Positions 34,225 to 41,921 of a stretch of DNA of 52,857 bases are shown here, piece after piece. Both the position numbers and the translations under genes were made by a program. Below the pieces are notes generated by a model, which was given only the letters and a program-made list of their open reading frames with translations, made no database searches and had not been told where the DNA came from. This stretch comes from Bacteroidota bacterium (GTDB lineage: Bacteria; Bacteroidota; Bacteroidia; Chitinophagales; Chitinophagaceae): NCBI GenBank assembly GCA_029561305.1, contig JAKQJG010000025.1, positions 1 through 52,857 on the forward strand. The letters are read 5' to 3'. Positions within the stretch are counted from its first letter, which is position 1, and each line of letters starts with the position of its first letter.

Positions 34225-35370
34225 ATGTACAGGGAAACAACGATAGTAGCGGATGAAAATCAAAACCTTGCTGCAAAGGAGGCTGGAGATTTCATCATCA
34301 ACGTAGGGCCGCAACATCCTGCTACGCATGGTGTGTTGCATTTAGTGATTACGCTGAATGGAGAAACGATCAAAAAAGTAGAACCTCACCTGGGTTTCAT
34401 TCATCGTTCCATCGAAAAAATGTGTGAGAGCCTCACCTACCGGCAATTTATTTATGTTACCAGCCGGATGGATTATCTATCTTCTCACATCAACAATCAC
34501 GCCTGTGCTTTGTGTGTTGAAAAAGGCATGCAGGTAGAAATACCAGGAAGAGCAAAAGTGATACGGATATTGATGGATGAACTGACAAGGATCGCATCGC
34601 ATGAATTATGGCTGGGTGCTATGGCAATGGATCTTGGTGCATTCACGCCTTTCTTTCATACGTTCAGGGAAAGGGAACTCATCAATGATATCATGGAAGA
34701 AACCTGTGGCGCAAGATTAACGATGAACTATATCGTACCGGGTGGTGTGATGCAGGATATTCATCCCAATTTTCAAAAAAAGGTAAAAGATTTTGTAAAA
34801 CAGTTCACCTCCAAGATCGGCGAGATGGATGAGATAGTAACCGGCAATACGATCTTTCAAAACCGGATGAAAGGCGTGGGTATATTATCAAAGGAAGATG
34901 CGGTTTCATTTGGTTGTACGGGCCCGGCTGCAAGAGGCAGTGGCGTTAGCTGTGATACAAGAAAGATATTTCCTTATGAGGGGTATGAAAAATTACAGTT
35001 TGATGAAATTCTGGAAAATGGCTGTGACTCTTTTGCCCGGTATATGATCAGAATCCGGGAGATGCAGCAATCTATCAGGATCATTGAGCAACTCATCGAT
35101 AATATTCCGGAAGGGGATTTCCAGGCAAAAACAAAAGCCGTGATCAAATTACCCAAAGGTGAATTTTATCAACGGGTGGAAACAGCGAGGGGGCAATTTG
35201 GAGTGTTCATTGTGAGTGAAGGAGGTACTACGCCTTACAGGATCAAGTTCCGTTCGCCTGGCTTTTCAAACCTGAGTGCGCTGGATCATATGGCAAGGGG
35301 TAGTAAGCTGGGAGATTTGGTGGCGATGATGGGAACACTGGATTTGGTAATACCGGATATTGACAGATAG
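34225..35370 (+). CDS. nuoD: NADH-quinone oxidoreductase subunit D
   Basis: A 381-residue 49-kDa-type subunit forming the quinone site with NuoB. INVGPQHPATHGVLHLVITL contains the quinone-proximal His loop. LGFIHRSIEKMCESLTYRQF, DYLSSHINNHACALCVEKG, RILMDELTRIASHELWLGA and the C-terminal SALDHMARGSKLGDLVAMMG are family blocks. The length is normal. The next gene is nuoH: no nuoE, nuoF or nuoG lies between them, where 14-gene operons carry them. A palindromic repeat begins directly after the stop. Confidence 0.96.
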   Translation: MYRETTIVADENQNLAAKEAGDFIINVGPQHPATHGVLHLVITLNGETIKKVEPHLGFIHRSIEKMCESLTYRQFIYVTSRMDYLSSHINNHACALCVEKGMQVEIPGRAKVIRILMDELTRIASHELWLGAMAMDLGAFTPFFHTFRERELINDIMEETCGARLTMNYIVPGGVMQDIHPNFQKKVKDFVKQFTSKIGEMDEIVTGNTIFQNRMKGVGILSKEDAVSFGCTGPAARGSGVSCDTRKIFPYEGYEKLQFDEILENGCDSFARYMIRIREMQQSIRIIEQLIDNIPEGDFQAKTKAVIKLPKGEFYQRVETARGQFGVFIVSEGGTTPYRIKFRSPGFSNLSALDHMARGSKLGDLVAMMGTLDLVIPDIDR

Positions 35371-35400
35371 CCCCTCCGCCCCCTAAAGGAGAGTAAGGCA
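35371..35400 (-). repeat. CCTCC palindromic repeat after nuoD
   Basis: CCCCTCCGCCCCCTAAAGGAGAG immediately after the nuoD stop, then the AAGGCAaGcG segment that is shared with the nuoI-nuoJ spacer. Stop-side orientation. Confidence 0.7.
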
Positions 35401-35482
35401 AGCGTAAAAAATCTGGAGTGCTTTCCGGGATGCGAATTGGATGGTAAAATACTTTGACGAAATAATATAAATTAAAAATAAA

Positions 35483-35502
35483 CTCTCCGCTGGTTAGCAG
35501 AG
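35483..35502 (+). repeat. Palindromic repeat touching the nuoH start
   Basis: CTCTCCGCTGGTTAGCAGAG, a hairpin with a GCT/AGC core related to the one at 37223-37240. It ends directly at the nuoH ATG and closes the spacer opened by the copy at 35371. Confidence 0.5.
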
Positions 35503-36588
35503 ATGGGGCAAATGATAAGCTTATCAGAGATATCGAAAATTATAGACAATTGGTTAAGGGCAACCTTTAATCCAACATGGACGCTGATCATTGAAATGGT
35601 GATTGCCGGTGTTTGTGTGATTGGATTGTTTGCGGTACTGGGATTGGTGCTGGTGATCATGGAAAGAAAAGTGTCTGCGTGGATACAGATACGGTTGGGA
35701 CCAAACCGGGTAGGACCAAAGGGAATGTTTCAATCGATGGCTGATACAGTGAAATTATTGGTGAAGGAAGGATTGACACCGGATGGTGCGGATAAATTTT
35801 TGTTCAACCTGGCGCCCCTCATCGCCATTGTAGTAGCGATGTTACTGATGGCGCCCATCGCTTTTGCAAGGGATTTTCAAATGTGGGATATCAATATTGG
35901 TGTGTTGTATGTATCAGCGGTATCGTCAGTAATGGTCATCAGTATCCTGATGGCAGGCTGGGCTAGCAATAATAAGTATTCTTTGCTCGGTGCTATGCGA
36001 AGCGGTGCACAGATAGTGAGTTATGAATTATCAGCCGGCTTATCGATCATCGCAATTGTTATATTAACCGGCAGCTTAAGTTTTAATGAGATCGTTCATT
36101 CGCAGGTGGATGGCTGGTGGATCTTTAAAGGACACATTCCTGTGCTGATTGCATTTGTAATTTTTATCATTGCGGCAACCGCTGAAACCAACAGGGCGCC
36201 ATTCGACCTGGCAGAAGCAGAGTCTGAATTAACAGCAGGCTTTCATACAGAATATTCGGGGATGAAGTTTGCTCTCTTCTTTTTAGCAGAATATGTAAAC
36301 GTATTTATTGTATGTGCTATCGGGGCTACCTTATTTTTAGGTGGATGGATGCCGTTTCACATCGGTAGCTGGCAAGGCTTTAACCAGGTAATGGATTATA
36401 TTCCATCAAGTATCTGGTTTATGGGAAAAACATTTTTTCTTATTTTCCTGATCATGTGGTTCAGGTGGACTTTTCCAAGATTACGGATTGACCAGTTGTT
36501 GAATTTGGAATGGAAATATTTATTACCGATCAGTATGTTTAACCTGTTGCTGGTAACGGCGATGGCTATATTGGGTTGGCATTTTTAA
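35503..36588 (+). CDS. nuoH: NADH-quinone oxidoreductase subunit H
   Basis: A 361-residue membrane subunit that links the quinone cavity to the proton-pumping arm. ERKVSAWIQIRLGPNRVGPKG is the signature loop. ADTVKLLVKEGLTP and ETNRAPFDLAEAESELTAGFH follow; the latter carries the conserved acidic E-channel residues. About eight transmembrane helices end in a C-terminal FRWTFPRLRIDQLLNLEWKY. The start at 35503 directly follows a palindromic repeat. A second ATG at 35512 is equally possible. Confidence 0.96.
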   Translation: MGQMISLSEISKIIDNWLRATFNPTWTLIIEMVIAGVCVIGLFAVLGLVLVIMERKVSAWIQIRLGPNRVGPKGMFQSMADTVKLLVKEGLTPDGADKFLFNLAPLIAIVVAMLLMAPIAFARDFQMWDINIGVLYVSAVSSVMVISILMAGWASNNKYSLLGAMRSGAQIVSYELSAGLSIIAIVILTGSLSFNEIVHSQVDGWWIFKGHIPVLIAFVIFIIAATAETNRAPFDLAEAESELTAGFHTEYSGMKFALFFLAEYVNVFIVCAIGATLFLGGWMPFHIGSWQGFNQVMDYIPSSIWFMGKTFFLIFLIMWFRWTFPRLRIDQLLNLEWKYLLPISMFNLLLVTAMAILGWHF

Positions 36589-36620
36589 ACCTCACCTCAA
36601 AGGAGGATCGAGCCAGGAGT
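36589..36620 (-). repeat. Degenerate CCTCC repeat after nuoH
   Basis: ACCTCACCTCAAAGGAGGATCGAGCCAGG starts directly after the nuoH stop. It matches the nuoA copy in order (CCTC, ACC, TCCAAAGGAGG) but is decayed. Confidence 0.5.
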
Positions 36621-36699
36621 TCTAGATTCTGAATTGTCAGTGAAATAAAAGAAATAATTATTTTATTATGAGAAGAGTTTTAAATTATCAGTGTCTAAA

Positions 36700-36735
36700 G
36701 GCCTCCCCCTTTGGGGGAGGTTTGGAGGGGGCTTT
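36700..36735 (+). repeat. CCTCC palindromic repeat touching the nuoI start
   Basis: A perfect hairpin, CCTCCCCC-TTT-GGGGGAGG (36702-36720), then TTTGGAGGGGGCTTT, ending directly at the ATG at 36736. Start-side orientation and the best-preserved copy. Confidence 0.8.
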
Positions 36736-37212
36736 ATGTTTTTAATAAACTATATAAAAACTGTTTTTTCAACCGTCAAATCTATGCTGGTGGGGATGCG
36801 GCGTACCGGTTATTATTTTACCCATCACAAAGAGATCATTACAGAGGAATACCCCGACAACAGGGAAACCATGCATCTCCCGGAACGGTTTAAAGGGGAA
36901 GTAGTGATGCCCCACGATGAAAAGAATGAGCACCGCTGCACGGGATGCACTGCCTGCGAGCTGGCTTGCCCAAATGGAACGATTAAAGTAGTGACCAAAT
37001 TTGATATCACACCGGAAGGAAAGAAAAAGAAAGCGATTGACAAATTGGTATATCATTTAGAATTATGCACCATGTGCAACCTATGTATTGTGGCATGTCC
37101 ATCTGATGCTATCAAGATGGCACAGACATTTGAACACAGTGTATTTGACCGGAGCCAGCTCACAAAAGTGTTGAATAATCCAGGTTCAAAAATTATGGAT
37201 GGGGTGGAATAA
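36736..37212 (+). CDS. nuoI: NADH-quinone oxidoreductase subunit I
   Basis: A 158-residue ferredoxin-like subunit with clusters N6a and N6b. The two 4Fe-4S motifs are CTGCTACELACP and CTMCNLCIVACPSDAIKM. The start is set at 36736 (MFLINYIKTVFSTVKSM), the amphipathic N-terminal helix typical of NuoI. An in-frame ATG at 36691 would add only translated repeat (GLPLWGRFGGGF) and is rejected. In complexes that lack NuoEFG, NuoI is the exposed end of the iron-sulfur chain and is the likely docking site for reduced ferredoxin, as in photosynthetic NDH-1. Confidence 0.95.
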   Translation: MFLINYIKTVFSTVKSMLVGMRRTGYYFTHHKEIITEEYPDNRETMHLPERFKGEVVMPHDEKNEHRCTGCTACELACPNGTIKVVTKFDITPEGKKKKAIDKLVYHLELCTMCNLCIVACPSDAIKMAQTFEHSVFDRSQLTKVLNNPGSKIMDGVE

Positions 37213-37250
37213 CCCCCTCCGCCCCCGCTAGCCAGCGGGGAACCAAGGCA
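37213..37250 (-). repeat. CCTCC palindromic repeat after nuoI
   Basis: CCCCCTCCG followed by CCCCGCT-AGCC-AGCGGGG (37223-37240) and AACCAAGGCA, starting directly after the nuoI stop. Stop-side orientation. Confidence 0.75.
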
Positions 37251-37363
37251 GGTGATCAAAAATGTAGGGTGCTTGCCGGGTTGCGGTGTATGGGAATTTT
37301 GTGGATTAAAGAACAAATGAAGATGTGGAAGATAAAATGTTTATAAAGGGTTGAAGTACTATG

Positions 37364-37401
37364 CCTTCTCTTTTGGAGAGGGGATAAGAGGGATGAGGCT
37401 G
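37364..37401 (+). repeat. Degenerate CCTCC repeat before nuoJ
   Basis: CCTTCTCTTTTGGAGAGGGGATAAGAGGGATGAGGCTG keeps the start-side order (palindrome, then GAGGG, then GGCT). It ends 41 bp before nuoJ. Confidence 0.55.
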
Positions 37402-37442
37402 TTGAAGATAAAATGAATTTATATCCAAGAACTAACTAATAA

Positions 37443-37985
37443 ATGACCGGCTCAACAATTATATTTTACCTGCTCGCCTTGCTTACTTTAGTAAGTGCGG
37501 TGCTGGCAGTTACCTCCAGGCAAATATTCCGTGCAGCTATTTATTTATTGTTTACCCTTATTGGTATAGCAGGTTTTTACTTCTGGATGCAGTACGATTT
37601 TATTGCCGCCGTTCAGATCATCGTTTATGTTGGCGGCATTACAGTACTGATCATCTTTTCTATTTTCCTGACACAGCAGGCGGGTGAATTATTACCCAAA
37701 CAGAAAATAGGCAGGCAGGTATTTGCAGCAGCGGCAGTGTTCTGTTCCTTTGCGCTGGTAATGCTGCAGATGATCAATCATCATTTCACTGTTACAGCAG
37801 ACCAATCCACAACTCCAACCATTGCAGCAATTGGAGAAAAAATGCTGGCCACTACCGAAGACGGCTATGCGTTACCGTTTGAAGTAGTGAGTATTTTATT
37901 ATTGGCTGCCATGATCGGCTGCATTGTAATAGCCATGCGGCCGGAGGATACATTACCGAATGAACAAGACTTGCAACAAAAATGA
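37443..37985 (+). CDS. nuoJ: NADH-quinone oxidoreductase subunit J
   Basis: A 180-residue membrane subunit with five transmembrane helices. ALLTLVSAVLAVTSRQIFRAA and FIAAVQIIVYVGGITVLIIF include the conserved helix 3 with the pi-bulge region. Its last four bases overlap nuoK (ATGA), indicating translational coupling. From here on the nuo genes are packed tightly, unlike A to I. Confidence 0.95.
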   Translation: MTGSTIIFYLLALLTLVSAVLAVTSRQIFRAAIYLLFTLIGIAGFYFWMQYDFIAAVQIIVYVGGITVLIIFSIFLTQQAGELLPKQKIGRQVFAAAAVFCSFALVMLQMINHHFTVTADQSTTPTIAAIGEKMLATTEDGYALPFEVVSILLLAAMIGCIVIAMRPEDTLPNEQDLQQK

Positions 37986-38296
37986 TAACACCCGGACTAT
38001 ACCACATATTATTTATCAGTACTGCGCTGTTCTTTATTGGTATGTATGGTTTTTTTGCCAGGAAGAACCTGATCACCATGCTGATGAGCATTGAGTTGAT
38101 TTTAAACAGTGTGAACCTGAATTTTATCGCATTCAACAAATACCTGTGGCCGGGCAGGCTGGATGGGGTTTTCTTCACGATTTTTATTATTGCCATTGCA
38201 GCAGCGGAGGCCGCCGTTGCCATTGCCATCATCATTAATTTATACCGGTCACACAAGTCAATTGATGTGGAGCAAACAGAAGAAATGAAATACTGA
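37982..38296 (+). CDS. nuoK: NADH-quinone oxidoreductase subunit K
   Basis: A 104-residue three-helix subunit of the MrpC type. The conserved membrane Glu residues lie in LITMLMSIELILNSVNLNF and in AAAEAAVAIAIIINLY, part of the proton path. It overlaps nuoJ by 4 bp and ends 2 bp before nuoL. Confidence 0.96.
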   Translation: MITPGLYHILFISTALFFIGMYGFFARKNLITMLMSIELILNSVNLNFIAFNKYLWPGRLDGVFFTIFIIAIAAAEAAVAIAIIINLYRSHKSIDVEQTEEMKY

Positions 38297-38298
38297 TT

Positions 38299-40254
38299 AT
38301 GTCAAATGCATTACAAATAGCGCTGATCCCCTTATTGCCACTGGCAGCTTTTGTGATATTGGGTTTATTCGGAAATAAATATGTTAACCGGTCTGCCGGT
38401 ATCATCGCAACCTTTTTGCTTGCCTCCTCTGCAGCACTTGCTTTTTACACGGCCTACCAATATTTTTTTGAATACGGAAAGGTGGAGGGTGTTTATCAAA
38501 AAGTAACCGCATTTAAATATACCTGGCTGCAATTTTCTGATCAGTTATCCATTGATATCGGTGCATTAATAGATCCCATCACCGCGATGATGCTGGTGGT
38601 GGTTACTTTTATTTCATTATTGGTTCATATCTACAGCCTGGCTTATTTAAAAGGAGAAAAGCGCTTTGCAACGTACTATGCCTTTCTTGGACTCTTCACT
38701 TTTTCCATGCTGGGATTGGTATTGTCTTCGAACATTTTTCAAATGTATATTTTTTGGGAACTGGTAGGCGTCTCCTCCTTTTTACTGATTGGTTTTTATT
38801 ACGATAAACCCAGCGCAGTGGCGGCCTGTAAAAAAGCGTTTATTGTTACCCGTTTTGCAGACCTGGGTTTTTTAATCGGCATCCTGGTCCTTTCTTTTTA
38901 TGCAGGAACACTGGATTTTAACACGCTGATTGAGCGCCTCACTTCTTTACAGTCCGCTGAATTTAAAATGGCAACGGCTGCATCGTTCATGGGAATTTCT
39001 GCATTAACATGGGGATTGGTGCTGGTGTTTATTGGCGGCGCAGGTAAAAGTGCCATGTTTCCTTTGCACATTTGGTTGCCGGATGCCATGGAAGGCCCCA
39101 CACCGGTATCTGCATTGATACATGCAGCAACGATGGTGGTAGCCGGTGTTTTTTTAGTGGCAAGATTATTCCCGGTTTTTCAAATATCTCCAATCGCAAT
39201 GGATGTGGTGGCATATACAGGAATAATTTCTGCGTTGATTGCAGCGGTAATAGCTTGTACACAAACAGATATAAAAAGAGTGCTTGCTTATTCTACTATG
39301 TCGCAAATTGGCTTTATGATGTTTGCATTGGGGGTATCAAAAACAGGCGGAGAAGCCGGACTTGGTTTCACTGCTTCGATGTTTCATTTGTTTACCCATG
39401 CTATGTTCAAAGCATTGCTGTTTCTTGGAGCAGGCGCTGTGATACATTATGTACACAGCAACGAGATGAAAGATATGGGTGGCTTAAGGAAGTACTTACC
39501 CATTACCCATATCACTTTTTTAATTGCCTGTTTAGCCATTTCCGGTATTCCTCCATTTGCAGGTTTCTTTAGTAAAGAAGAAATTTTACTGGCAGCGTAT
39601 CATCATTACCCGGTTATTTTTTATACCGCCCTTATTACCTCGGGCCTCACTGCATTTTATATGTTCCGTTTATATTTCAGTATTTTCTGGAATAAACAAA
39701 CGCAGGTGCATAGTGAACATTCCGCCCCACATGATTCGGAGAAGCATGGTGAAGGCGGCTTGGCCATGATGTTACCGCTCATCGTATTGGCAATGGCGTC
39801 CTGCCTGGCCGGCTTTATTCATTTTGGAAATTTTGTTACGGCGGATGGAAAGCCTTTGACAACAGCATTGCACCTGTTGTTTTCAGTGGCACCGGTAGTG
39901 TTGGCATTGGCCGGTATCGGCATCGCAACATGGTTGTTCCTGCGTCAAAATGATAGCCCGGTTAAGTACTCAAATAAATTGGGCAACCTGTACAAAGCAG
40001 CCCATCAAAAATTTTATATTGACGAACTATACGGCTTCATCACCCAAAAGATAATTTTTAATTTGGTTGGAAGACCGGCAGCCTGGTTTGATAAAAATAT
40101 TGTTGATGGCCTGGTGAATGAAACAGGTAACGGTACCACCACGCTGGCAGAAAAGATCAAAGCTTTTCAATCAGGTAAAGTGCAACAGTATGCAATATAT
40201 TTTTTAGGAGGCGTAATGGGACTGACCGTGCTGTTTATTTATTTATGGAAGTAA
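38299..40254 (+). CDS. nuoL: NADH-quinone oxidoreductase subunit L
   Basis: A 651-residue antiporter-like proton-pumping subunit at the far end of the membrane arm. IYIFWELVGVSSFLLIGFYY carries the TM5 Glu. GGAGKSAMFPLHIWLPDAMEG has the TM7 Lys, and LIHAATMVVAGVFLVARLFP and FTHAMFKALLFLGAGAVIH the TM8/TM12 residues. The C-terminal extension (about 560-651) fits the lateral helix and anchor. Length is usual. Confidence 0.96.
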   Translation: MSNALQIALIPLLPLAAFVILGLFGNKYVNRSAGIIATFLLASSAALAFYTAYQYFFEYGKVEGVYQKVTAFKYTWLQFSDQLSIDIGALIDPITAMMLVVVTFISLLVHIYSLAYLKGEKRFATYYAFLGLFTFSMLGLVLSSNIFQMYIFWELVGVSSFLLIGFYYDKPSAVAACKKAFIVTRFADLGFLIGILVLSFYAGTLDFNTLIERLTSLQSAEFKMATAASFMGISALTWGLVLVFIGGAGKSAMFPLHIWLPDAMEGPTPVSALIHAATMVVAGVFLVARLFPVFQISPIAMDVVAYTGIISALIAAVIACTQTDIKRVLAYSTMSQIGFMMFALGVSKTGGEAGLGFTASMFHLFTHAMFKALLFLGAGAVIHYVHSNEMKDMGGLRKYLPITHITFLIACLAISGIPPFAGFFSKEEILLAAYHHYPVIFYTALITSGLTAFYMFRLYFSIFWNKQTQVHSEHSAPHDSEKHGEGGLAMMLPLIVLAMASCLAGFIHFGNFVTADGKPLTTALHLLFSVAPVVLALAGIGIATWLFLRQNDSPVKYSNKLGNLYKAAHQKFYIDELYGFITQKIIFNLVGRPAAWFDKNIVDGLVNETGNGTTTLAEKIKAFQSGKVQQYAIYFLGGVMGLTVLFIYLWK

Positions 40255-40304
40255 ACCGGATTGTAATAACTGGTTAAAACAAAAAAGCTGGTAAAAAAAA
40301 TCGA

Positions 40305-41783
40305 ATGAATTTATTACTACTCATATTGATTCCGCTAGTTACAGCAGTTGGGGTTTTGCTGGCGGCAAAGCAGCAGGCTAAATGGATCGCTTTTGGAGGT
40401 GCTGCCATCCAGTTGATCACTTCTTTTGTTTTACTGGCAGCGTTTTATGCTCAAAGGACTGCAGGCAATACCACGCAATTCCTGTTTGAACAGCAATATA
40501 ACTGGTTCCCGTCATTGAACATATCGTTCCATTTAGGTGTGGATGGAATCTCTGTCGCCATGATATTGCTCACCGCTTTCGTAGTGATTGCAGGTGTGCT
40601 GGTTTCCTGGAAAGTGGATAAGATGACGAAAGAGTTTTTCTTTCTTCTTATACTGCTCAGTTTGGGTGCATACGGTTTCTTTATTTCATTAGATCTGTTT
40701 ATCCTGTTCTTCTTTTTAGAAATTGCTGTGATTCCAAAGTATTTGCTGATCGGTATCTGGGGCAGCGGCAAAAAGCAATATGCAGCCAACAAACTCGCCC
40801 TGCTGCTGATGTTCGGCTCAGCGTTGGTGTTAGTAGGGATGATGGGTACTTATTTTGGCAGTGGGGCGCATACATTTGACCTGCCCGCATTGGCCAAACT
40901 GAATATGCCGGTGGAGGTGCAGAAGATTTGCTTCCCGCTGTTGTTTGCCGGCTTTGGCATTTTCACCGCTTTGTTTCCTTTTCATACCTGGGTGCCTGAT
41001 GGACATTCGGCTGCGCCAACAGCGGGGTCTATGTTTTTGGCAGGTATCTCTATGAAATTGGGTGGTTATGGCTGTTTGCGTGTAGCCATGTACTTAATGC
41101 CTGAAGGCGCAAAAGAGTATGCCAATATCATCATTATATTAGCAACGATCGCTATTTTATATGGAGCTTTTGCCACCATGATGCAGCAGGATTTTAAATA
41201 CATCAATGCATATTCATCCGTAAGCCATTGTGGATTTGTATTGCTTGGGCTGGGTATGCTTACGAAGACTGCCATTACCGGAGCCGTGATGCAAATGGTT
41301 AGTCATGGTGTAATGACAGCCCTGTTCTTCGCCATCATCGGTATGATATACGAACGCACACACACCAGGCAGGTCAATGAAATGGGCGGGTTGCTGAAAG
41401 TAACCCCGTTTATATCCACGGCATTATTTATTGTTGGTTTGTGTTCGCTCGGTTTGCCGGGCCTCAGCGGCTTTGTTGCAGAGATGACCGTTTTTGTTGG
41501 CTCCTGGCAAAATGCAGATGCCTTTCACCGGATCGCAACCATTGCAGCCTGTATGTCTATTGTTGTAACAGCAGTATATATTTTAAGGGCCATCGGCAAA
41601 GTGGCGATGGGGCCATTGAAAGCAGGCTACGAAACGATTACAGATGCCACCTGGAACGAACGGCTTGCAACCATCATTTTAATTAGTGGAATATTAGCGA
41701 TAGGGCTGGCGCCGTTTTGGTTAAACGACCTGGTAAGGCCAGGAGCGGAGATCATCATGCAAAAAATGTCAGCCTCCCACTAA
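40305..41783 (+). CDS. nuoM: NADH-quinone oxidoreductase subunit M
   Basis: A 492-residue antiporter-like subunit. FLEIAVIPKYLLIGIWGSGK has the TM5 Glu, ALFPFHTWVPDGHSAAPTAGS the signature loop before TM8, and SVSHCGFVLLGLGML and SHGVMTALFFAIIGMIYERT the later channel residues. A degenerate palindromic repeat starts directly at the stop codon. Confidence 0.96.
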   Translation: MNLLLLILIPLVTAVGVLLAAKQQAKWIAFGGAAIQLITSFVLLAAFYAQRTAGNTTQFLFEQQYNWFPSLNISFHLGVDGISVAMILLTAFVVIAGVLVSWKVDKMTKEFFFLLILLSLGAYGFFISLDLFILFFFLEIAVIPKYLLIGIWGSGKKQYAANKLALLLMFGSALVLVGMMGTYFGSGAHTFDLPALAKLNMPVEVQKICFPLLFAGFGIFTALFPFHTWVPDGHSAAPTAGSMFLAGISMKLGGYGCLRVAMYLMPEGAKEYANIIIILATIAILYGAFATMMQQDFKYINAYSSVSHCGFVLLGLGMLTKTAITGAVMQMVSHGVMTALFFAIIGMIYERTHTRQVNEMGGLLKVTPFISTALFIVGLCSLGLPGLSGFVAEMTVFVGSWQNADAFHRIATIAACMSIVVTAVYILRAIGKVAMGPLKAGYETITDATWNERLATIILISGILAIGLAPFWLNDLVRPGAEIIMQKMSASH

Positions 41784-41808
41784 CTCCCTAAACGGGGAAC
41801 TTTGATGC
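41784..41808 (-). repeat. Degenerate CCTCC repeat after nuoM
   Basis: CTCCCTAAACGGGGAACTTTGATGC directly after the stop. The GGGGAACT-TTG-TGC tail matches the copy after lpxA. No clear start-side partner precedes nuoN. Confidence 0.5.
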
Positions 41809-41921
41809 ATGACATTTTAAGTGTTTGCTAAAATTGCAGAGAGTGGGTGCCTTTGCAGAAATAATGAACTGACAAAATGCTAACCTGAACGAAAAGTACG
41901 GGTGAGATCAAAAAGTAACTG

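Noticed and set aside
39072-39572. A 166-codon frame inside nuoL
   Set aside because: It is an overlapping frame of a well-conserved gene; its Cys/Ser/Tyr-rich composition is typical of a shadow frame.
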